Of a stretch of 64,000 nt of DNA, positions 1 through 8,595 are shown in pieces; within the stretch, counting starts at the first letter, position 1; the number at the start of each line of letters is the position of its first letter. The DNA is from Psychroflexus halocasei (lineage in GTDB: Bacteria; Bacteroidota; Bacteroidia; Flavobacteriales; Flavobacteriaceae). Location: NCBI RefSeq assembly GCF_900107595.1, contig NZ_FNQF01000006.1, forward strand, positions 124,001 to 188,000, read 5' to 3'. The translations under genes and the position numbers were made by a program. The notes under the pieces are model-generated. The model did no database searches and was not told the DNA's origin. It saw only the letters and a list, made by a program, of their open reading frames with translations.

Positions 1-1596
1 GTCTAGAATTTCTTTTTCTTCTTTTGCTGTTTTGCCTAAAATAGGACGGTAACCCCAATTGATTGAGTATTTATCATAAGGTCCAATATTCGGCATTAAA
101 GCGACATCGCCATCACCTGGTTGCGCGATGTAGTTAAAACGTGCATAATCCATAATAGATGGAGCGGTTCCGTATTTTTTTGTAAATTCAGGATCACGTA
201 AATCTTCAACTTTGTAAGCAACACTGCTTCCCATGTTATGAGGTAGACCTAAAGTATGACCAACTTCGTGAGAAGAAACAAAACGAATTAAACGTCCCAT
301 CACTTCATCATCAAAATTCATTTTTTGAGCATCAGGGTTGATCGCTGCGGTTTGTACAAAGAACCAATTTTTAAGAAGCGTCATCACATTATGATACCAG
401 TTGATATCACTTTCAATAATTTCTCCAGAACGTGGGTCGCTCACGTGAGGACCATTTGCATTTGGAATTGGAGATGCTAAATAACGTACAACTGAATAAC
501 GTGCATCTTCTGGGCTCCAATCAGGATCTTCTTCAACTGAAGGTGGATTTTTTGCAATAATGGCGTTTTTAAATCCTGCTGCTTCAAAAGCAACTTGCCA
601 ATCTTCAATACCTTGCTTGATGTACTTTCTCCATTTTTTAGGTGTTGCTCTGTCTATATAATAAACGATTTGTTTTTTAGGCTCAACGAGCTCACCTTTT
701 TTAAATTTCTCAATGTCTTCATCTTTAACTTCAAGTCTCCAACGATCAAGATATTCTACAGTTTTAGATTTATGATCTTCAAGACCGTAATCTGTTTGGC
801 GACTTGTAAACCAGCCTACACGTTGGTCAAAATAACGACGCTGCATTGGTTCTTTGTCAAGTAGAATCATTGAGTTTGAAAACTCTAAACTAATTGAGCC
901 ATTACTTGAATTTGATGGTGGTTTTCCTGCATTATATGTTTTGACGTGTCTAACTTCAATATTTTTCGGGTAACTTCTAATCGTATCTATGTAAGAACGC
1001 GATCCGTCTAAACGAGAAATTTTGTAGCTACCACGACGGCTTTGTTGAAGACCAATTGCTTTAACATCTTTATTAAATAAATCAGTGACTTCAATAACTG
1101 TGTTGTTACTAACTGAATCCTTTTTATAAGCTTCAACTTTAAAACTATAAAGAATAGGTTCAAAGTTTGAATTGACAACCGCTTCATGAACAGGAAGAGA
1201 GTCAGCTGCTGAAATTTCGTGAGAGACTACTCTTAAATTAACACGGTCACCTTTTTTCTGCCAACGAAGAACTTGCTCGTTTTGCTTACCACCGCCAAAA
1301 CCAATACCCTTGGCAGTTTTAGCTATACGTGTAACCATCAACATTTCTCTATTAAAAAGAGAGTCAGGAATTTCGTAGTAATATTTTTGGTCAACATGAT
1401 GAACCTTAAAAAGTCCTTCATCAGTTTTAGCTGATTTGGTGATGACTTTAGTGTAGGGTTTAGGACCTTTCTTTGATTTTTGTTGTTGCGATGTACCAGA
1501 TTTAGTATTCGCCTTTTTGTCTTCAAAAACAGAACAAGAGCCAATAGAAAGCATCAATCCTGCGATTAAAGGAAAATAAAGTACCTTTTTGATCAT
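1..1596 (-). CDS. Zinc-dependent metalloprotease (DUF5117/DUF5118 type), C-terminus cut by window edge
   Basis: Only the N-terminal 532 codons are present; the gene runs off the left edge. The ATG at 1596 begins an N-terminus (MIKKVLYFPLIAGLMLSIGSC) that looks like a lipoprotein signal with the lipobox Cys in GSC. The zinc-binding motif HEVGHTLGLPHN (HExxHxxGxxH, metzincin-like) is encoded at about 236-271. Upstream of it are stretches shared with the full-length paralogue at 17618-19957, such as KKGDR, VGWF and YYxDxATPxKW, so the family assignment is firm although the substrate is not known. Proteins of this family usually have about 780-850 residues, so roughly a third is missing. It is probably cell-envelope anchored and periplasmic or surface exposed. 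No close operon partner is visible inside the window. Confidence 0.9.
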   Translation of the reverse strand, partial: MIKKVLYFPLIAGLMLSIGSCSVFEDKKANTKSGTSQQQKSKKGPKPYTKVITKSAKTDEGLFKVHHVDQKYYYEIPDSLFNREMLMVTRIAKTAKGIGFGGGKQNEQVLRWQKKGDRVNLRVVSHEISAADSLPVHEAVVNSNFEPILYSFKVEAYKKDSVSNNTVIEVTDLFNKDVKAIGLQQSRRGSYKISRLDGSRSYIDTIRSYPKNIEVRHVKTYNAGKPPSNSSNGSISLEFSNSMILLDKEPMQRRYFDQRVGWFTSRQTDYGLEDHKSKTVEYLDRWRLEVKDEDIEKFKKGELVEPKKQIVYYIDRATPKKWRKYIKQGIEDWQVAFEAAGFKNAIIAKNPPSVEEDPDWSPEDARYSVVRYLASPIPNANGPHVSDPRSGEIIESDINWYHNVMTLLKNWFFVQTAAINPDAQKMNFDDEVMGRLIRFVSSHEVGHTLGLPHNMGSSVAYKVEDLRDPEFTKKYGTAPSIMDYARFNYIAQPGDGDVALMPNIGPYDKYSINWGYRPILGKTAKEEKEILD

Positions 1597-1684
1597 GTGA
1601 GATATTTTATGATTTATTGTAAGACAATATAAATCATAAAAGGTTTAAAGCTCTACAAAAAAGATAGAATATATTTTAAAATAT

Positions 1685-2452
1685 TTATAAGTAGTAAATG
1701 TAACCTATAGCTAACATTGCCATCCAATCATTGCTTTTATTTCCAGAACTTGGATTTAATCCGTCAACCATATCGCTAAAATATGTGTGCCATCTTGCTT
1801 CAAGCTGCAATTCTCCGCTTCTGGATAATTTATATTTGATTCCAGCTTGGAAGTTTAACCCAAAAGTTGTCTCGGCTTCACTTGAAACTCTAGGGTCTTC
1901 TCCTGGCTTCCATAAAAAACTTGGCCATGTGTTATCAGACGAACCTAATTCTCCAGGTAAACTGGTTTCATTTTTAGGTGAAGCAAAAACAACGTTAAAT
2001 CCAAAACCTGCATAAGGCATAATTTCACCGATGTTTCTTTCAAAATCACGTATTCTACCATAATACCATTCTAAACCTGTCCCTAACTCAATAACACTGG
2101 CTTTACCTGTCATAGCTTTTAGCTTAAAAGCCTGCGAGCTACCACCATCGACATACCTGCCATAGTGCTCTAAATTTGTTGTATGGTATAAAAACTGAGA
2201 CCTTACTTTAAAATGTTGGTTAAAATAAGATCTGCTTCTACCTGAGTATGCAAAGTTGGCATAATGATTAATCCCGATTCCCAAACCTGTGTTTCCAAAA
2301 TTCGTTTCCGAATCTCCTTTCTCACCATAGTCGCCTCTGAAGCTTACAGGGCCAGCAAATATACCAACTTCACTGCTGATTTGAGCTTGTACGTTGGAAG
2401 ATGAAAAAAACAAGAAAAGTATAATTGTTAAAACAGATAAATTGGTTTTCAT
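1685..2452 (-). CDS. Outer-membrane beta-barrel protein of the DUF6089/THC0290_0291-like type
   Basis: A 255-residue exported protein. I chose the ATG at 2452 (MKTNLSVLTII...) over an in-frame start 21 bases upstream because it starts exactly at the charged n-region of a signal peptide ending in NVQAQ. The mature part starts with SSEVGIFAGPVSFRGDYG and consists of alternating aromatic and glycine-rich strands, with a final strand ending in aromatic residues (IGYIYYL), the usual terminal signature of an outer-membrane barrel. This resembles small Flavobacteriaceae proteins annotated as DUF6089 or THC0290_0291; the exact family is from memory. The role is unknown. It is monocistronic as far as can be seen. 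Confidence 0.6.
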   Translation of the reverse strand: MKTNLSVLTIILFLFFSSSNVQAQISSEVGIFAGPVSFRGDYGEKGDSETNFGNTGLGIGINHYANFAYSGRSRSYFNQHFKVRSQFLYHTTNLEHYGRYVDGGSSQAFKLKAMTGKASVIELGTGLEWYYGRIRDFERNIGEIMPYAGFGFNVVFASPKNETSLPGELGSSDNTWPSFLWKPGEDPRVSSEAETTFGLNFQAGIKYKLSRSGELQLEARWHTYFSDMVDGLNPSSGNKSNDWMAMLAIGYIYYL

Positions 2453-2609
2453 AAGGAAAGGATTGTTATACAAAAATATAAAATAATTTGAGCTTTTAAA
2501 ATAAATTAAATAAATAAAATCTTAATGTCAATTTATATTGTTGATATTAAAGTGTAAATTTTATTAAAAGAGTAGGATATATTAAATGTAAAGTAGTTGA
2601 CCTTAAAAC

Positions 2610-3020
2610 TTACTCCTTAATAAAAGTAGATGAAAGTTGCCTGAAAATCTCTTTTTTAAGATCACGAGAAACCTTCAAATGTTCATTGAGTTTATCCTTC
2701 ATACGTAAATGAGCATTGAGAAAGAAAACCTCACAACTCAAGTCGTCACATTCAATAATGCCTTCTGCTTCATGATCAAACTCAATAACTTTATCGCTAT
2801 ATTCTTTTGTAATATCTGCAAGCTTCTCAACTTTTTCATGTAACTGCTTGAGATCTTGATTATTTTTTTCTTTGACAAGAGCTGACTCTAAAAATTTAAC
2901 ATAAAAATCAAGTTCTTCAACTAAAAAATCAATTTCTGTTTTCCAGAGTTTAATGTCGCGGTCAAGGTTAATACGCTGAATATCTTCATCATCGTAATGT
3001 TTTTCTATTTCGTTTGACAT
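2610..3020 (-). CDS. Hypothetical small acidic coiled-coil protein
   Basis: A 136-residue cytoplasmic protein with no signal peptide. Almost the entire chain is predicted by eye to be helical and rich in Lys and Glu, with heptad-like hydrophobic spacing around residues 25-75 and 100-130. One short Cys pair lies in the segment ECDDLSCEV (about residues 90-98). It starts 12 bases after the GreA/Rnk-like gene at 3033-3422 ends, so the two are probably cotranscribed and may act together, for example as a stress-related pair. I do not recognise a named family and assign no function. Confidence 0.6.
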   Translation of the reverse strand: MSNEIEKHYDDEDIQRINLDRDIKLWKTEIDFLVEELDFYVKFLESALVKEKNNQDLKQLHEKVEKLADITKEYSDKVIEFDHEAEGIIECDDLSCEVFFLNAHLRMKDKLNEHLKVSRDLKKEIFRQLSSTFIKE

Positions 3021-3032
3021 GGCAATGTTTTT

Positions 3033-3422
3033 TTAAGGTTGTTTTACATCTGTTATTTTAATAGTGTTTTCACCTGAAGGAAATTCCCAAGTGAGTTCAT
3101 CTCCTTTAGCATAGCCGAAAAGAGCCAAGCCCATCGGTGCTAAAACAGAAATCTTATTGTTTTTAATATCACTCTTTTCAGGAGTTACAATTTGATAACT
3201 TTGATTTTTGCTAAAAGGTGTTTCAAAAGTAACAATTGAATTGAATCTAATCACATCTTTTGGCATATCTTCTTCGTTCACAACTTTTACTTTTTCAAGT
3301 TCAGCGTATAAATGAGAAATGGAAGCCTTGTATGACTTGTCGTTGAGGTATCTACTCATTGACATGATGCGCTTGAGTATGTTCAGCTCATCTTCTTCTA
3401 TAATAATAGTTTCGTATTTCAT
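3033..3422 (-). CDS. GreA/GreB-family C-terminal domain protein (Rnk-like)
   Basis: A 129-residue protein whose C-terminal 75 residues (NSIVTFETPFSKNQSYQIV...) match the FKBP-like domain of transcript cleavage factors, with the characteristic ISVLAPMGLALFGYAKGDE segment (compare S-P-L/M-G-x-A-L-x-G in GreA and Rnk). The N-terminal half is short (about 50 residues) and does not contain the long antiparallel coiled coil of GreA, which points to the Rnk-like or truncated class that binds RNA polymerase without the cleavage finger. It lies upstream of a helical hypothetical gene in the same operon. A strong hairpin separates it from glutamate dehydrogenase upstream. Confidence 0.8.
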   Translation of the reverse strand: MKYETIIIEEDELNILKRIMSMSRYLNDKSYKASISHLYAELEKVKVVNEEDMPKDVIRFNSIVTFETPFSKNQSYQIVTPEKSDIKNNKISVLAPMGLALFGYAKGDELTWEFPSGENTIKITDVKQP

Positions 3423-3463
3423 AATTTCTATAATTTAAAAAGTATCAAGAATTATTAAAGATG

Positions 3464-3491
3464 AAATGGCGAGTTGAGAAACTCGCCATTT
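3464..3491 (-). terminator. Perfect 12-bp hairpin after glutamate dehydrogenase
   Basis: The arms AAATGGCGAGTT and AACTCGCCATTT pair perfectly around a 4-base loop. It lies between the glutamate dehydrogenase stop and the GreA-like gene start, on the same strand. The T-run after the stem is weak, so it may be a partial terminator or 3'-end stabiliser rather than a strong stop. Confidence 0.65.
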
Positions 3492-3528
3492 GCATGACAC
3501 TTTTAAAAAGCTTGTATTTATTTTCTTC

Positions 3529-4791
3529 TTAAGGGAAGATGCCTCTTTGTACGTAAGCTTCTTCTATACGCTTAATTGCAATAATATATGCAGCAGTTCT
3601 CCAATCAGTTTGGTTTTTTTCAGCTGCATCTTCGACCTTTCTAAAAGTTTGAGTTAACTTTTTAGTTAGTCTTTCCATCACTTCATCAAGTTGGTAGATT
3701 TCTCCGCTTCTGTTTTGTAACCACTCAAAATAACTTGCAGTTACACCACCAGAGTTACATAAGATATCTGGAACGATTATCACTCCATTTTTTAACAAAA
3801 TCTTTTCGCCATCATTCGTTGTTGGTCCGTTTGCACCTTCAGCAACAATTTTAGCTTTAATATCACCTGCATTATCAGCTGTGATTTGGTTACCTAAAGC
3901 TGCAGGAATTAAAATATCACATTCTAAACCAAAGAATTTAGATGGGTCAATTTCTTCAGCACCTTCAAAATCTTTAATTGATCCTTTGCGTGGTTTTGAA
4001 TGATCAGCAAGGTCATCAACATTGATTCCGTCTTTGTTGTATAAAGTTGCATGTGCATCTTGAACAGACAATAACTTAGCGCCATCTTCAGTTAAGAAAC
4101 GAGACGCCCATTGGCCAACGTTACCAAAACCTTGTAAGATAAATGTTTTGCCATCAAGCTTTTCGCCTTTACTCTCTACCATTAGTTTAGTAGTCAGGTA
4201 AACGCCGTAACCTGTTGCACGGTCTCTGCCCTCAAGACCTCCAGCTCCTGTTGGCTTACCAGTCACAACGTGTTGGTTTTTTGAACGATCTGCTGGTGGC
4301 TTCGTTTGCATATATGTATCAAGAATCCAAGCCATAGTTTGTGGATTGGTATTGACATCTGGTGCAGGAATATCTTGCTCAGGTCCAATGCTATCGCCTA
4401 ATGCAAAAGTAAATCTTCTTGTAATTCTCTCTAATTCTTCAATTGAGTGATCTCTAGGATCAAGTTGCAAACCGCCTTTTGCACCACCGTAAGGTAAACC
4501 TGCAAGAGAAGTTTTCCATGTCATCCACATTGCTAAAGCTTTAGCATCATCAACATCAATACTTGGGTGAAATCTCAAACCACCTTTGTATGGCCCTAAA
4601 GAATTATTATGCTGTACACGATATCCCGTAAAGATTTTCACCTCACCGTTATCCATTTTGACAGGGAAGTGAACAATAATCTCATTGTTGGTGATCGCAA
4701 GTATTTTTCTGATATTCTCATTAAGATCGATGCGATCAGCAACTTGATTAAATTGCTCCATCACATTATCATACATTGTTTTTGCTTTCAT
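3529..4791 (-). CDS. Glu/Leu/Phe/Val dehydrogenase (glutamate dehydrogenase)
   Basis: A 420-residue cytosolic enzyme catalysing the reversible oxidative deamination of glutamate to 2-oxoglutarate and ammonia. The substrate-binding segment PYKGGLRFHPS (67-77), the catalytic Lys in YGGAKGG (Lys105), the GPEQDIPAPDVNT segment (136-148) and the dinucleotide-binding loop GFGNVG (221-226) are all present. The length and the final RGIFP match the catabolic RocG/GudB-like hexameric enzymes of about 420 residues rather than the 445-450 residue NADP-specific GdhA. The upstream region contains a 14-bp perfect palindrome (4831-4844) that could be an operator. It is probably transcribed alone or with partial readthrough into the GreA-like pair. 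Confidence 0.95.
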   Translation of the reverse strand: MKAKTMYDNVMEQFNQVADRIDLNENIRKILAITNNEIIVHFPVKMDNGEVKIFTGYRVQHNNSLGPYKGGLRFHPSIDVDDAKALAMWMTWKTSLAGLPYGGAKGGLQLDPRDHSIEELERITRRFTFALGDSIGPEQDIPAPDVNTNPQTMAWILDTYMQTKPPADRSKNQHVVTGKPTGAGGLEGRDRATGYGVYLTTKLMVESKGEKLDGKTFILQGFGNVGQWASRFLTEDGAKLLSVQDAHATLYNKDGINVDDLADHSKPRKGSIKDFEGAEEIDPSKFFGLECDILIPAALGNQITADNAGDIKAKIVAEGANGPTTNDGEKILLKNGVIIVPDILCNSGGVTASYFEWLQNRSGEIYQLDEVMERLTKKLTQTFRKVEDAAEKNQTDWRTAAYIIAIKRIEEAYVQRGIFP

Positions 4792-4830
4792 AAAAAAATG
4801 ATTTGATTGAAATTATAATTGAAAATTATG

Positions 4831-4844
4831 AACTAAATTTAGTT
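4831..4844. promoter_or_regulatory. 14-bp palindrome upstream of glutamate dehydrogenase
   Basis: AACTAAATTTAGTT is its own reverse complement and lies 40 bases upstream of the glutamate dehydrogenase start. It could be a regulator site, but AT-rich DNA yields such palindromes by chance. Confidence 0.3.
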
Positions 4845-5112
4845 AACGTATTCTAGACAAAAGTATTAAAGATTTTCTATTCAAGACTGATTTTTATCAA
4901 TGAAAACACTTTTTATAATAATTGATGTTCAAATTATTAATGACATGTGCTTTTTTAGAAATACTCATCTTTAAACTTCATCATTCATGTAAATGTAAAG
5001 GAAGAATTATCAGCGAATGGTAAAAAATTATTAAAGTTTAGTAAATTTGACATCTTCATGAAGTATTTCAATATTGAGGTCAATGTGTCTCTTTCATAAA
5101 TAATAATAAAGA
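4845..5112. other. Intergenic region between glutamate dehydrogenase and porZ
   Basis: This divergent AT-rich spacer holds the promoters of glutamate dehydrogenase (minus) and porZ (plus). Apart from the flanking palindrome and the porZ -7 box I see no small gene, RNA or repeat in it. Confidence 0.5.
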
Positions 5113-5120
5113 TACTTTTG
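5113..5120 (+). promoter_or_regulatory. -7 box of porZ-recO
   Basis: TACTTTTG fits the Bacteroidetes -7 consensus TAnnTTTG and sits 12 bases before the chosen porZ ATG. It also covers an alternative TTG start at 5118, which argues against that start. Confidence 0.6.
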
Positions 5121-5132
5121 AGTTTTAGTTTT

Positions 5133-7439
5133 ATGAAAAAGCAATTCAAGTTATCTATTTCTTTTATTTTACTCTTGTTTGTGACACACTCTCATGCGCA
5201 AGATTTTACGCAACAGTGGAATGGCTATTTCTCGTATTTTGATATCAGAGCAATGTCAACTTCGACTGATCGTGTTTATGCTGCTGCTGAAAATGCCTTT
5301 TTTTCTTATGATTTAAATTCACAAACTATTGAGAAATTTTCTTCAATACAAGGTTTGTCAGGTGAGGAAATATCAGCAATTTATCATTCAGATACTTACG
5401 CTTTAACTCTAGTGGGTTATGAGAATGGATTGATGCAAATTGTGATGGATAACAATCAGAAAGTTTTTACCGTGGTTGATATCAAGAATAAGCAAACCAT
5501 CTCGCCACCTCAAAAACGTATCAATCATTTTCATGAACACGAAGGGAAAATACTGATTTCTACCAAATTTGGAATCGCAGTTTATGATTTAGAAAATTTA
5601 GAATTTGGTGATTCGTTTTTCATTGGTGATAATGCCTCTGAACTCGACATTAAACAAACCACCGTTTTTAACGGAAACATATATGCAGCCACGCAAGGTG
5701 GGGGAATTCGTTATGCTGCTTTTGATAATCCTGATTTGGTTGATTACCAAGTATGGCAAAATATTGGTCAAGCCAATTGGCGCGCCATTGAGGTTTTTAA
5801 CAATCAACTTTACGCGTTGCAGAATTCTAATCGCTTATTTCAAATTAACGGGACGTCCCAAAACCTTATTCAGTCTTATTCAGAAAAAGTTAATGATATC
5901 ATTGCAAATGAAAATCGATTAACAATTAGTTTAAAATCTAAAGTTGAAGTTCGCGATGCGAATTTTAATCTCGCTTTTTATGTTGATGGTTTTATGGATG
6001 TTGTTTTGGATATTTCAACCGCTGTTTATAAAGATGAAAATCTTTTTATTGGTGATAGAAATTTAGGTGTTTTAAAAGTAAAAGAATCTAATCAGTCAGC
6101 GTATGAAAGTGTGAGTCCGGATGGACCTATCTTAAATAGTGTTTTCGATTTAAAAGTACTTCCTGATGAACTTTGGGTGGTTTATGGTGAGTATGATCAA
6201 TTCTGGAATCCATATCCATTAACAAAGCGTCGTGCTAGTCATTTTTTTGATGAAGAATGGTACAATTTTCAGCTTGAAGAATTGGATAATGCACGCGAAT
6301 TAAGCCATATCGCTGTCGATCCTCAAAACTCAAATCGCGTGATGATCAGTAGTTATTTTGATGGAATTTTAGAATTTGTTGATAATGAACTTCTCAATCA
6401 TTATGATTCTCAAAACTCTAATATGGAAGGTGTACCAAGCAATGCTAATGATGTGAGAGTGGGTGGGAGTGTTTTTACGCAACAAGGTGATTTATATTTT
6501 ACAAATTCGTTGTCTCCTAATCCTTTAAAGAAAATGAATACCAACGGACAAGTTTCCATCATTGATGTGTCTGATATTTTCTTTGAAAGTGATAAGAATT
6601 CAGTCGCAAAGATTGAAGCTGACAAATCTGGAAATGTTTATGCAGCAACTTTTAAAAAAGGAATTATTGCTTATCAGCCTTCAACCAACACGCCTAAAAT
6701 GATTAGCAGTGACATACAAGGTGTTGATTTTCCTGAAGTCTATTATGAAAATCCACGGATTACCGCTTTAAAAACTGATTTGAGTTCACGTTTATGGATA
6801 GGGACTTCTGATGGTTTGCGAGTAATGTTTAATCCGAGTTCAATTTTTGAAAACAATGCAAATGTTTCTGTTTCTCCAATTATTATTGAAGATGTTGATG
6901 GCTTGCCGCAAGAACTCTTGTTTAAACAATTTATCACTGATATCGCAGTTGATGGCGCAAATAATAAATGGATTTCAACCGCTGATGCTGGCGTTGTGCA
7001 AGTCTCTGCAAATGGGCAAGATGTGCTCAATCAATTCACGGTAAGTAATTCGCCATTACCCACAAACTCTGTTAGTTCTGTCGATGTTGACCCAGCGACA
7101 GGTATCGTTTACTTCGGGACGACAAGAGGTTTGGTTTCTTTTAATAGTAAAATCACTGGTGCACAAGATGATTTAGAAAATGTGCGCGCTTACCCCAATC
7201 CTGTGCGACCTGGTTTTAATGGTCGCGTCACAATTGATGGATTAACAGATAGAGCGAACGTGAAAATAACAGATATTTCAGGAAATTTAGTCTACGAAGA
7301 AACTGTTAGCGGCGGGAGTGTGCAATGGGATACACGTGCTTTTGGGAAGCATAAAGTGTCTTCAGGTGTTTATTTGGTTTTGATAACTGGTGCCGACCAG
7401 CAGGAGACACAAATTGCAAAAATCATGATTATCCGATGA
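5133..7439 (+). CDS. porZ: Type IX secretion system protein PorZ (two-component-regulator-like beta-propeller)
   Basis: A 768-residue exported protein; the signal peptide ends at SHAQ. I use the ATG at 5133 because the in-frame TTG at 5118 falls inside the promoter. The N-terminal 600 residues are repeated beta-propeller blades (for example FTQQWNGYFSYFDIRAMS, LWIGTSDGLRVMF and IVYFGTTRGLVSF), followed by a T9SS C-terminal domain with the YPNPV signature (VRAYPNPVRPG) and the ending AKIMIIR. In Porphyromonas PorZ is part of the surface attachment complex with PorU, PorV and PorQ and handles A-LPS; whether this organism makes A-LPS is unknown. It overlaps recO by 4 bases (ATGA), the usual neighbour in flavobacteria, so the two are translationally coupled. 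Confidence 0.9.
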   Translation: MKKQFKLSISFILLLFVTHSHAQDFTQQWNGYFSYFDIRAMSTSTDRVYAAAENAFFSYDLNSQTIEKFSSIQGLSGEEISAIYHSDTYALTLVGYENGLMQIVMDNNQKVFTVVDIKNKQTISPPQKRINHFHEHEGKILISTKFGIAVYDLENLEFGDSFFIGDNASELDIKQTTVFNGNIYAATQGGGIRYAAFDNPDLVDYQVWQNIGQANWRAIEVFNNQLYALQNSNRLFQINGTSQNLIQSYSEKVNDIIANENRLTISLKSKVEVRDANFNLAFYVDGFMDVVLDISTAVYKDENLFIGDRNLGVLKVKESNQSAYESVSPDGPILNSVFDLKVLPDELWVVYGEYDQFWNPYPLTKRRASHFFDEEWYNFQLEELDNARELSHIAVDPQNSNRVMISSYFDGILEFVDNELLNHYDSQNSNMEGVPSNANDVRVGGSVFTQQGDLYFTNSLSPNPLKKMNTNGQVSIIDVSDIFFESDKNSVAKIEADKSGNVYAATFKKGIIAYQPSTNTPKMISSDIQGVDFPEVYYENPRITALKTDLSSRLWIGTSDGLRVMFNPSSIFENNANVSVSPIIIEDVDGLPQELLFKQFITDIAVDGANNKWISTADAGVVQVSANGQDVLNQFTVSNSPLPTNSVSSVDVDPATGIVYFGTTRGLVSFNSKITGAQDDLENVRAYPNPVRPGFNGRVTIDGLTDRANVKITDISGNLVYEETVSGGSVQWDTRAFGKHKVSSGVYLVLITGADQQETQIAKIMIIR

Positions 7440-8158
7440 CGTCTATTAAAACAAATGCCATCGTTTTATCTAGCGTAAAATATGGCGAAGCTGACTTGAT
7501 TGTCACATGCTTTACAAAAGAAGTTGGTTTGGTTTCATTTTTTATGCGTGGCATTCGTAAATCAAAACGCGGTAAGTTTAAAAGTTCTTTTTTTCAAAGT
7601 TTGAGTTGCCTCGATCTAGATTTTATGCATCGAGATCAAAAGAATTTGCAATTTCTGAAAGATGCAAAAGTTGCCATTCCTTATAAAAGCTTACATCAAA
7701 ATATTTATAAATCCTGTATTGCCATGTTTTTGGCTGAGGTTTTAAAAGCTTGTATTCGTGAAGAAGAAAGGAATTTAGAGCTGTATCTTTTTATAGAAAA
7801 CGCCTTAATAGCTTTAGATGAAGCTGAAAAATTTTCAAACTTTCACTTGCTTTTCTTAGTAGAATTGACACGGTTTTTAGGTTTTTATCCTGAAATGAAT
7901 CATCAAAACTTAGCTTACTTCAATATGATTGAAGGTCGTTTTGAAGCTGAAGATTCTTCGATTTATACAGTTCAAAATTCAAATGTTGACATTCTTGAAC
8001 GGATTTTAAATCAACAGAAAACAGATTTATTTCAAAATTTAGGTTTAAATCAAAAAAAACGACAAGATTTTCTCGACTTTATTATTTATTACTACGAGTT
8101 GCATTTGCAGTCTTTTTACAAACCGAAATCTAAAGAAATTTTAGAACAGCTTTTTTAA
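7436..8158 (+). CDS. recO: DNA repair protein RecO
   Basis: A 240-residue cytosolic protein that loads RecA in the RecFOR recombination pathway and anneals SSB-coated strands. The N-terminal OB fold is recognisable by the opening TNAIVLSSVKYGEADLIVTCFT and the GIRKSKRGKFKS loop, followed by the all-helical C-terminal domain. The length matches Bacteroidetes RecO (about 240). Like other members of this phylum it does not have the complete four-Cys zinc motif of some RecO proteins. Its ATG overlaps the porZ stop. The strong hairpin at 8174 ends the operon. Confidence 0.95.
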   Translation: MTSIKTNAIVLSSVKYGEADLIVTCFTKEVGLVSFFMRGIRKSKRGKFKSSFFQSLSCLDLDFMHRDQKNLQFLKDAKVAIPYKSLHQNIYKSCIAMFLAEVLKACIREEERNLELYLFIENALIALDEAEKFSNFHLLFLVELTRFLGFYPEMNHQNLAYFNMIEGRFEAEDSSIYTVQNSNVDILERILNQQKTDLFQNLGLNQKKRQDFLDFIIYYYELHLQSFYKPKSKEILEQLF

Positions 8159-8173
8159 ATTTAAAGTATAAAA

Positions 8174-8208
8174 AAATCCGTTTTCAACAAGATGTCAAAA
8201 ACGGATTT
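8174..8208 (+). terminator. Rho-independent terminator after recO (bidirectional)
   Basis: The arms AAATCCGTTTT and AAAACGGATTT form a perfect 11-bp stem around a 13-base loop. It lies between the convergent recO and HTH genes and could serve both. Confidence 0.7.
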
Positions 8209-8246
8209 AAATATCAATTTGCAAAAAATAAAATTCGTTCAATGTT

Positions 8247-8564
8247 TTATTCTGTCGCTAAGTCTACTTTGTGATTTAATAGTTCAACATTAAAACTAAT
8301 TTTAGCATTCAATGCTTTAAAAACTTTTAAAATAGTTTCAAACCTAGCGTCAGTTAAGTTATTTTCTATTTTTGAAATTTGAGCTTTTTTTACGCCTATC
8401 AATTCGCCAAGTTGAGTTTGAGTTAATTGTCGTTCTTTTCGAGCTTGTTTGATGGCTTCACCAATTAAGTCAAGACGTAATTCATTTTCATAAATATCTC
8501 TTTCTTTAGTTCCTTTTTTTCCAAGATATTTATCCTTGACTTCATCAAGCGTATATGTCTTCAT
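8247..8564 (-). CDS. XRE-family HTH regulator, HigA-like antitoxin without adjacent toxin
   Basis: A 105-residue DNA-binding protein. An N-terminal helical segment (1-35) is followed by a Cro/C1 helix-turn-helix (about 38-90) with the clear signature RKERQLTQTQLGELIGVKKAQISKIEN. The architecture matches HigA/type II antitoxins, which autoregulate and neutralise RelE/HigB-type toxins. Such genes normally follow the toxin, but the next gene upstream is lysS, 31 bases away, and convergent recO lies downstream, so no toxin partner is present. It may be transcribed by readthrough from lysS. It is either a solitary regulator or a leftover antitoxin. Confidence 0.8.
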   Translation of the reverse strand: MKTYTLDEVKDKYLGKKGTKERDIYENELRLDLIGEAIKQARKERQLTQTQLGELIGVKKAQISKIENNLTDARFETILKVFKALNAKISFNVELLNHKVDLATE

Positions 8565-8595
8565 GATTTCTTAATTTTTGATAAATAAAGAATTT

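Noticed and set aside
5598-7044. Open frames overlapping porZ on both strands
   Set aside because: They lie wholly within a clear beta-propeller coding frame and have no promoter or family features.
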